Assembly: GCF_047948215.1 (NCBI RefSeq)
Contig: NC_134458.1
Coordinates: 133,117,571-133,181,570 of the forward strand
From: Lycorma delicatula
Lineage: Eukaryota; Arthropoda; Insecta; Hemiptera; Fulgoridae
Length of the DNA: 64,000 nt
Direction: 5' to 3'
Position numbers and translations under genes: made by a program. Shown piece after piece: positions 59,515 to 64,000 of this stretch. The first letter of the stretch is position 1, and each line of letters opens with the position of its first letter. The notes beneath the pieces were generated by a model. That model ran no database searches. It was given only the letters and a program-made list of their open reading frames with translations, and had not been told where the DNA came from.

Positions 59515-60800
59515 TCGCCCCCCTGTGTAAGTTTTTGTTGCCTCTGAGGCTTAGAGGCCACTTCAGTTACAGGAGGCTTGGGAGCCCCCATAATAGTTTC
59601 TGTAGGTATCACTTTTTCCTTGTCATCAAGAATATCACTGAGTCGGACTTGGCATTCTGCTTTGGCGTCCGTTTTCTTCAGAACAGGAGCAGCTTTCGGT
59701 GTTTTATCTTCGGGAGGAGGCTGTACTAATATCTTTGGCTTTATAGGATCTTTACTATTGAAAGGTTTCATTTTATTGTCAATAATTCTTTCGATCATAT
59801 TAGCCAAGGTCGGAGCAAGTTTACTGATAAATTGACCTTCATCGACAGCAACTGGAGCAGGGACAGGAGCGGCAGCCGCAGCCTGAGCGTAGGTTGTTGT
59901 TGCTCTAGGCTTACGGGCGTTAACTATCTTCTTTGCATCGAAGTAGCTGACCTTTTGCAGGGTTTTTACTTCCTGCACAGCTACTTCATCTTTGTAGACA
60001 GGACAATTCCTTGATCTACAAGAATGCGCTCCTTTGCAATTGATACATGTAGGAGGCTCTTTACACGGCTCTCCTTCATGCTCCTCTTCACCGCACACGC
60101 ATATTTGCGGTCTTTCGCATCTAAGAGCGGTGTGGCCAAAGAGTTGGCACTTAAAGCACCTCATTGGCTGTGGGACAAATACCGGCACATCCAAACGGTG
60201 AATCCCTGCTCTTATCTTTTCCGGCAAAGTAGGCCGGTTGAAAGTGAGGACATGAGAAGCTGAGGGTAAGACCTCACCGTTCCTTCTCATGTTCAATCGA
60301 CGGCACTCTATTACTCCTTGTGCTGCCAGTTCCTCTACAATCTCTTGCTCCAAACAATTTAATAGATCCCGACAGACCACAACACCCCTTGAGGTGTTGA
60401 GCGTGCCGTGGGGATCAACACGTACAGCTAGTTCTCCAATTTTCTTCAGTCCTAGAATCTTCTGAGACTGTATATCATTAACAGTCTCTACATGAAGTCC
60501 CGTGAAAGTTTTTCTTATTTCTTTAACAGGGCCTCCAGCACATTTGTTTATTTCTCGAGCGATGAGGAAAGGACTCACCTTCGAGAAATTACCTTCTTCC
60601 TTAGTGATAACCGAATACTTAGGTTTTGGAATGCTGCTCTTGAAAAAAGCTTTCTGCAAGCTTTTCCTAGCCTCAATCTCAATCCTTCTGGTTTCTGCAC
60701 TCTTTCGGCGTTTCGCCTCAGGCGAAACGGCCGGTTCTAAACGAGGGTGTTTACGTGCACCCTCTGCCACGTTAGTTTGTTCAGGAATATTCATGAACAT
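59490..60800 (-). CDS. I-like LINE ORF1, zinc-knuckle RNA-binding protein
   Basis: A gag-like protein that coats element RNA. The frame is open from 60818 (a UUG); the first AUG is at 60800 (MFMNIPEQ). The N-terminal ~60 residues are basic, a Pro/Lys-rich segment follows, and residues 70-210 form a predicted folded domain. Three knuckles follow: CFKCQLFGHTALRC (221-234), CVCGEEEHEGEPC (240-252) and CINCKGAHSCRSRNC (258-272). The second has only one residue between its first two Cys. An Ala/Pro-rich linker follows (AQAAAAAPVPAPVA). The frame stops at 59490 after GGECPPSLRR, in a region of G6 and C6 runs where a frameshift is likely. Confidence 0.85.
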   Translation of the reverse strand: MFMNIPEQTNVAEGARKHPRLEPAVSPEAKRRKSAETRRIEIEARKSLQKAFFKSSIPKPKYSVITKEEGNFSKVSPFLIAREINKCAGGPVKEIRKTFTGLHVETVNDIQSQKILGLKKIGELAVRVDPHGTLNTSRGVVVCRDLLNCLEQEIVEELAAQGVIECRRLNMRRNGEVLPSASHVLTFNRPTLPEKIRAGIHRLDVPVFVPQPMRCFKCQLFGHTALRCERPQICVCGEEEHEGEPCKEPPTCINCKGAHSCRSRNCPVYKDEVAVQEVKTLQKVSYFDAKKIVNARKPRATTTYAQAAAAAPVPAPVAVDEGQFISKLAPTLANMIERIIDNKMKPFNSKDPIKPKILVQPPPEDKTPKAAPVLKKTDAKAECQVRLSDILDDKEKVIPTETIMGAPKPPVTEVASKPQRQQKLTQGGECPPSLRR

Positions 60801-61341
60801 TGATCCCTTCTGTAGCAAGGCTAGCCACCGGGGTACACCCCCACTCCAGGGCTACTAACCTTGGAGGTCCGATCCGGTACTCCGGTGGAACCGGCATATG
60901 TCCTGGCAGAGAGCGGATGCGCAGTCTCTGCACTGACTTCAGGCTCCTACTCACCGAAGCTTTCAGAGCTCCCATGCACCGACATACATAGGCACCATTG
61001 TTACATGCTTGCCATCGCAGGGGGCATGTGGACAACGGAAGGGTCTCCGTTACACCTGCAATAACATTGACCCTGGCCGCCACACCGCCAGCTCTAAGAG
61101 TGGTATGAATCCATTTCCAAAATCGTTTGTTATTCCATTTCCTGCAGGTAGCCAAAAATCCAGTCCGTTTAGTGACCTGAAGTTGGAACCAGGTCAAACT
61201 TAAGAAAGCATAACCGAGGAATTTACTCGGAACCCCGTTAGCCAGCTATATGCAATGTACGAAGGCAATAGCTGTTGCCGCCCTGGACGTGGAACGTAGA
61301 TGTTGTGTTCCGGACGTGGGGATTATCTACCTCAGGGCATA
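60801..61341 (-). promoter_or_regulatory. I-like LINE 5' UTR, likely internal promoter
   Basis: A GC-rich 541-bp leader between the mapped element 5' end and the first ORF1 AUG. LINEs of this group carry an internal promoter near the 5' end; no specific box could be assigned. A 138-codon minus frame (60781..61197) overlaps the leader and the ORF1 start but shows no domain. Confidence 0.4.
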
Positions 61342-61351
61342 TGCTATTTTT
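61342..61351. repeat. Target-site duplication, right copy
   Basis: TGCTATTTTT, matching 54928..54937. Confidence 0.75.
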
Positions 61352-64000
61352 ATGATTCTTGTTATTGTTTTCTACTATACTACTGATAGAATAGTTCTTC
61401 AAAACTACGTATACGTTCTATCCTCAGAAGTTTTATATAGTATTAGTATAATTTTTTCGGAATTTCAGTGGTGATTACTTTTTAATGTGAATATATGTGG
61501 TATAATTTATTTACGGTTCCTACAGAAATGTAACCGAATGTAAATAAAAATTTGAAACAAAAAAAAATTATTTTGGTAATCAAATTCAATAAAAATTCTT
61601 TATACTATAGATTATTATATACACTGATAAGGGGGTTCCAAAATTTTAAAACATTCGTTTGTTATGAAAATAATGAGACTTTTAATGTCTGAATTGCAAA
61701 CACTTTCGGGAAGGTTTTGCAATGAAAAAGCTGTGCATAGTATATGATCTGACCGGCGTAGCCGGAAAAGTCATGAAATACTTTGCCACCTTTTTTTTAA
61801 TTTTTTAGTTTTTTGTTTCTATTTAAAAAATGGTTATGCTTAAAAAAACTAAAAACGCTGGCCATATAAAAACAGCTGTTCTAAAATAACGAAAAGCATG
61901 ATAAACTTCATAAAAATGCAAAGTAATTGTATCAAAATTATGTAAAAAACGTTTATTAATCTATTTTATTTTATTTTTTAGATTTAGTGTAGGTTTACTC
62001 AAATTTCTGAGCAAAATATTTTGAATATCCGGATGATTTCAGCTATAACCATTACTTTATCAAGAATTCCCATTTGGAAGTCGAGTGAATCTCTGCCAAA
62101 AACTCAAGAAAACACAAGAAACACTACCAAACACAAGAAAATGCCAACTGGGAGTATTTAGAGAAATGGTTAAGCTTCGTATGAAGGTCGCGACTTTTCG
62201 TTCACTAAAAAAACAAACACTATCATGATTACCGGTAATACCATTTTTGATGCATTCTTTTTTATATAAAAGCTAATTCCACCATTAAATATTCTTTAAT
62301 TGACACGTTCACATGTTTTTACTGTTTTATCATCACGCAAAATGAAACCTCCATTTTTATTCTTCTCTGACATCAAGCATACGTTTTGTCTATATTTTGT
62401 CACATGGCGCAATCTGTCAGGGTTCAGAAATTACTAGGATACGTAACAAAAGGTTATTGTGAAAAAAACTGTTTAATATAAATTATACATATTAATATAA
62501 TAGAAAATGAATTGGATTCGGATAAACGATCTAAGCATCCATAAAAACAGCCAGGAAAGTCAAGAAATGCCAATATACTTTTCTTAGAGAAAAAGAAACA
62601 ATCAACATACACTTTAGCAAGATATAACAAAAATAACTGAAATCACAACTATCAAAGAAACAATTTCATTGTAGAATTGCGTTAATGAATCTCCTTATAA
62701 CAAAAAATGAATAATGGTGACTAATGCAAACCCCCCAAAAAACAATTGTTTATGCCGAATCCGAAAACCATTGATATACAAAGAAACTGAATATTATTTT
62801 CTACTCTCAACCTTCTCTAAAACACAATTTTTTGCTTCAAACACAGAATCATTTAATAAATAAGTTGTACAAAAACTTGAAAAATATTACGAAAATTCAC
62901 TCGCCACGAGGTTGTTTGAAAGTATAACAAACAACTGGTTTAGAAAAAAAACAAGCAAGCTACTCAGTCATTAAGAGCAAGCAACATCTACTTAGAGTAA
63001 CATTATTTTGCTGTTTATTAGTTTATAAATAAAGCAGCCGCGTATTTTTGAATTTTTGTAACTTTTTTAAAATTTTGCACAACTTAATTTATTAAATATT
63101 TTTTCTCTGCGTTTGAAGCAAAATATTGTGTTTTAAGAATTTGAAAGTAAAAAATAATATTCGGTTTCTTTGTATATGATTTTTTTCCGGACTCGGGACA
63201 AACAAACGTTTTCTGTGGGATTCCATTACAGTATAAGTGTTTTCTGGGATTTGTATTATTCACCATTTCGTTTATATCATTCTGTTTTTGTGATACGGAG
63301 ATTTAATAGCACTTGTACAATGAATATTTTGGTAGTTGTGATATACATAACAATAAAATAATCAACACTAATGGTGATAAATGAGTAAAAATTATCATTA
63401 AATCGTATATGCAAACCATGAAAAACTTTTACAGTATAAGACCATGAGAAAAATTTCTACAAAATAAAAAAATAATTACTACAATCTGTACGTTTTGTAG
63501 AAAGTAAGATCTTAACGTAGTACACACATACGAATCGAATTGAGAATTTCCTTATTTCTCAAAGTCGGTTAAAAAACAGATGTAATTAATAAAAAAAAAA
63601 ATTTATATTACTATATAGTAATTAGATATAGAATTTCTTATAACATCGATATACATAATGACGATATTGCAGTTTATATTTTTAGAACCAGTTTTAGTTA
63701 CAACACGACATATTATTGTATAATAGGATATAACACAGCTAGTAGCGATTTAGAAATAGCGAGTAGTTTAGTATAAGCTTGTCCGAACTGTATATTCTAT
63801 ATATAGTATGACTAGTTAACATGTTAAGAAATTATTCGTATAATTTTATAAAACCCGGATAAATATAGGTTGATTTATCATTCAGCGGAATTGAGATATA
63901 CTACGAGTATATTATTTTTTTATATATTTGATAACCGATTATGTAATACATATTTATTTGTTTTGTAATTTAATATAATATACAGGTGAAAATAAAACTG
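61352..64000. other. AT-rich non-coding right flank
   Basis: The continuation of the T-rich target sequence is followed by a fragment at 61752..61795 shared with the first 140 bases of the window. No gene was recognised. Short frames near 63084..63361 are not convincing. Confidence 0.5.

Larger units (their letters stand above)
54938..61341 (-). mobile_element. Near-complete I/Nimb-like LINE, ~6.4 kb
   Basis: Minus-strand order: 5' UTR (61341..60801), ORF1, endonuclease-RT, RNase H, 3' UTR (55589..54938), poly(A). RNase H in a LINE with APE endonuclease and a three-knuckle ORF1 points to the I group. Its 3' end (GCTAATGACCTTAGCAGTCG, ATGCCCGTAAAAAT, then A16) is typical of such insect elements. 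GC content is well above the flanks. The 10-bp duplication marks both ends. Lesions: an ORF1 frameshift near 59510, the YVGD box and a RT/RNase H frame break. The 3' UTR carries GTGTAAAGGGCCC twice, about 95 bp apart. Confidence 0.9.

Noticed and set aside
60781..61197. 138-codon minus-strand frame in the I-like 5' UTR
   Set aside because: It overlaps the ORF1 start out of frame, has no domain and is explained by GC richness, though an upstream ORF cannot be excluded.
1..64000. CRISPR arrays, bacterial operons, rRNA genes
   Set aside because: No regularly spaced repeat-spacer pattern, Shine-Dalgarno-led gene strings or rRNA motifs; the DNA is clearly eukaryotic.

Overview
This is an AT-rich animal nuclear window, almost certainly from an insect. 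The evidence is: two spliced exons flanked by GT/AG introns of several kilobases; tRNA-derived SINEs; R1-, Jockey-, I/Nimb- and RTE-type LINE fragments; mariner and Tc1-type DNA transposons; a probable Helitron; and long (TA)n microsatellites. A sap-feeding bug (Hemiptera) would fit, but the species cannot be fixed from the sequence. I see no bacterial genes, rRNA or intact host tRNA genes.

The only host coding sequence I can support is two exons on the minus strand, 22560..22729 and 14227..14403. They have good splice sites, matching phases and similar charged, Glu/Lys/Thr-rich composition. They belong to one large gene whose other exons probably lie outside the window or are too short to see. 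Their 8.16-kb intron holds an R1 relic, a 200-bp imperfect palindrome and a pair of 166-bp direct repeats.

The rest is mobile DNA and its decay, listed left to right. There is a three-copy AT-rich repeat (2.2, 31.4 and 53.6 kb). SINEs sit at 4.3, 6.8, 10.6, 25.3/27.6 and 30.8 kb, two of them with clear target-site duplications. R1-clade LINE relics sit at 8.1-10.2, 18.4-19.3, 25.4-27.6, 33.8-34.6 and 48.6-49.1 kb; the one at 25.4 kb is inserted inside a SINE. A Helitron-like element lies at 28.3-30.4 kb, an RTE-like tail at 35.5-36.1 kb, and a ~700-bp repeat with a tRNA-like box is present in opposite orientations at 24.5 and 37.0 kb. A mariner pseudogene is at 38.1-39.4 kb, a three-copy minisatellite at 40.9-41.2 kb, a Tc1/mariner-type relic with TIRs and TA duplication at 44.3-45.5 kb, a decayed RTE-like RT at 51.1-52.5 kb, and a Jockey 3' end at 54.4-54.9 kb.

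The best-preserved element is a 6.4-kb I/Nimb-like LINE on the minus strand (54938..61341), flanked by a 10-bp duplication and inserted in the Jockey relic's tail. It keeps a zinc-knuckle ORF1, an APE-type endonuclease, reverse transcriptase and RNase H. Three points are odd: RT and RNase H are separated by a UAAUG stop-start overlap, the RT YxDD box reads YVGD, and ORF1 appears frameshifted near its end. Everything else is AT-rich intronic or intergenic DNA in which I could not find genes.
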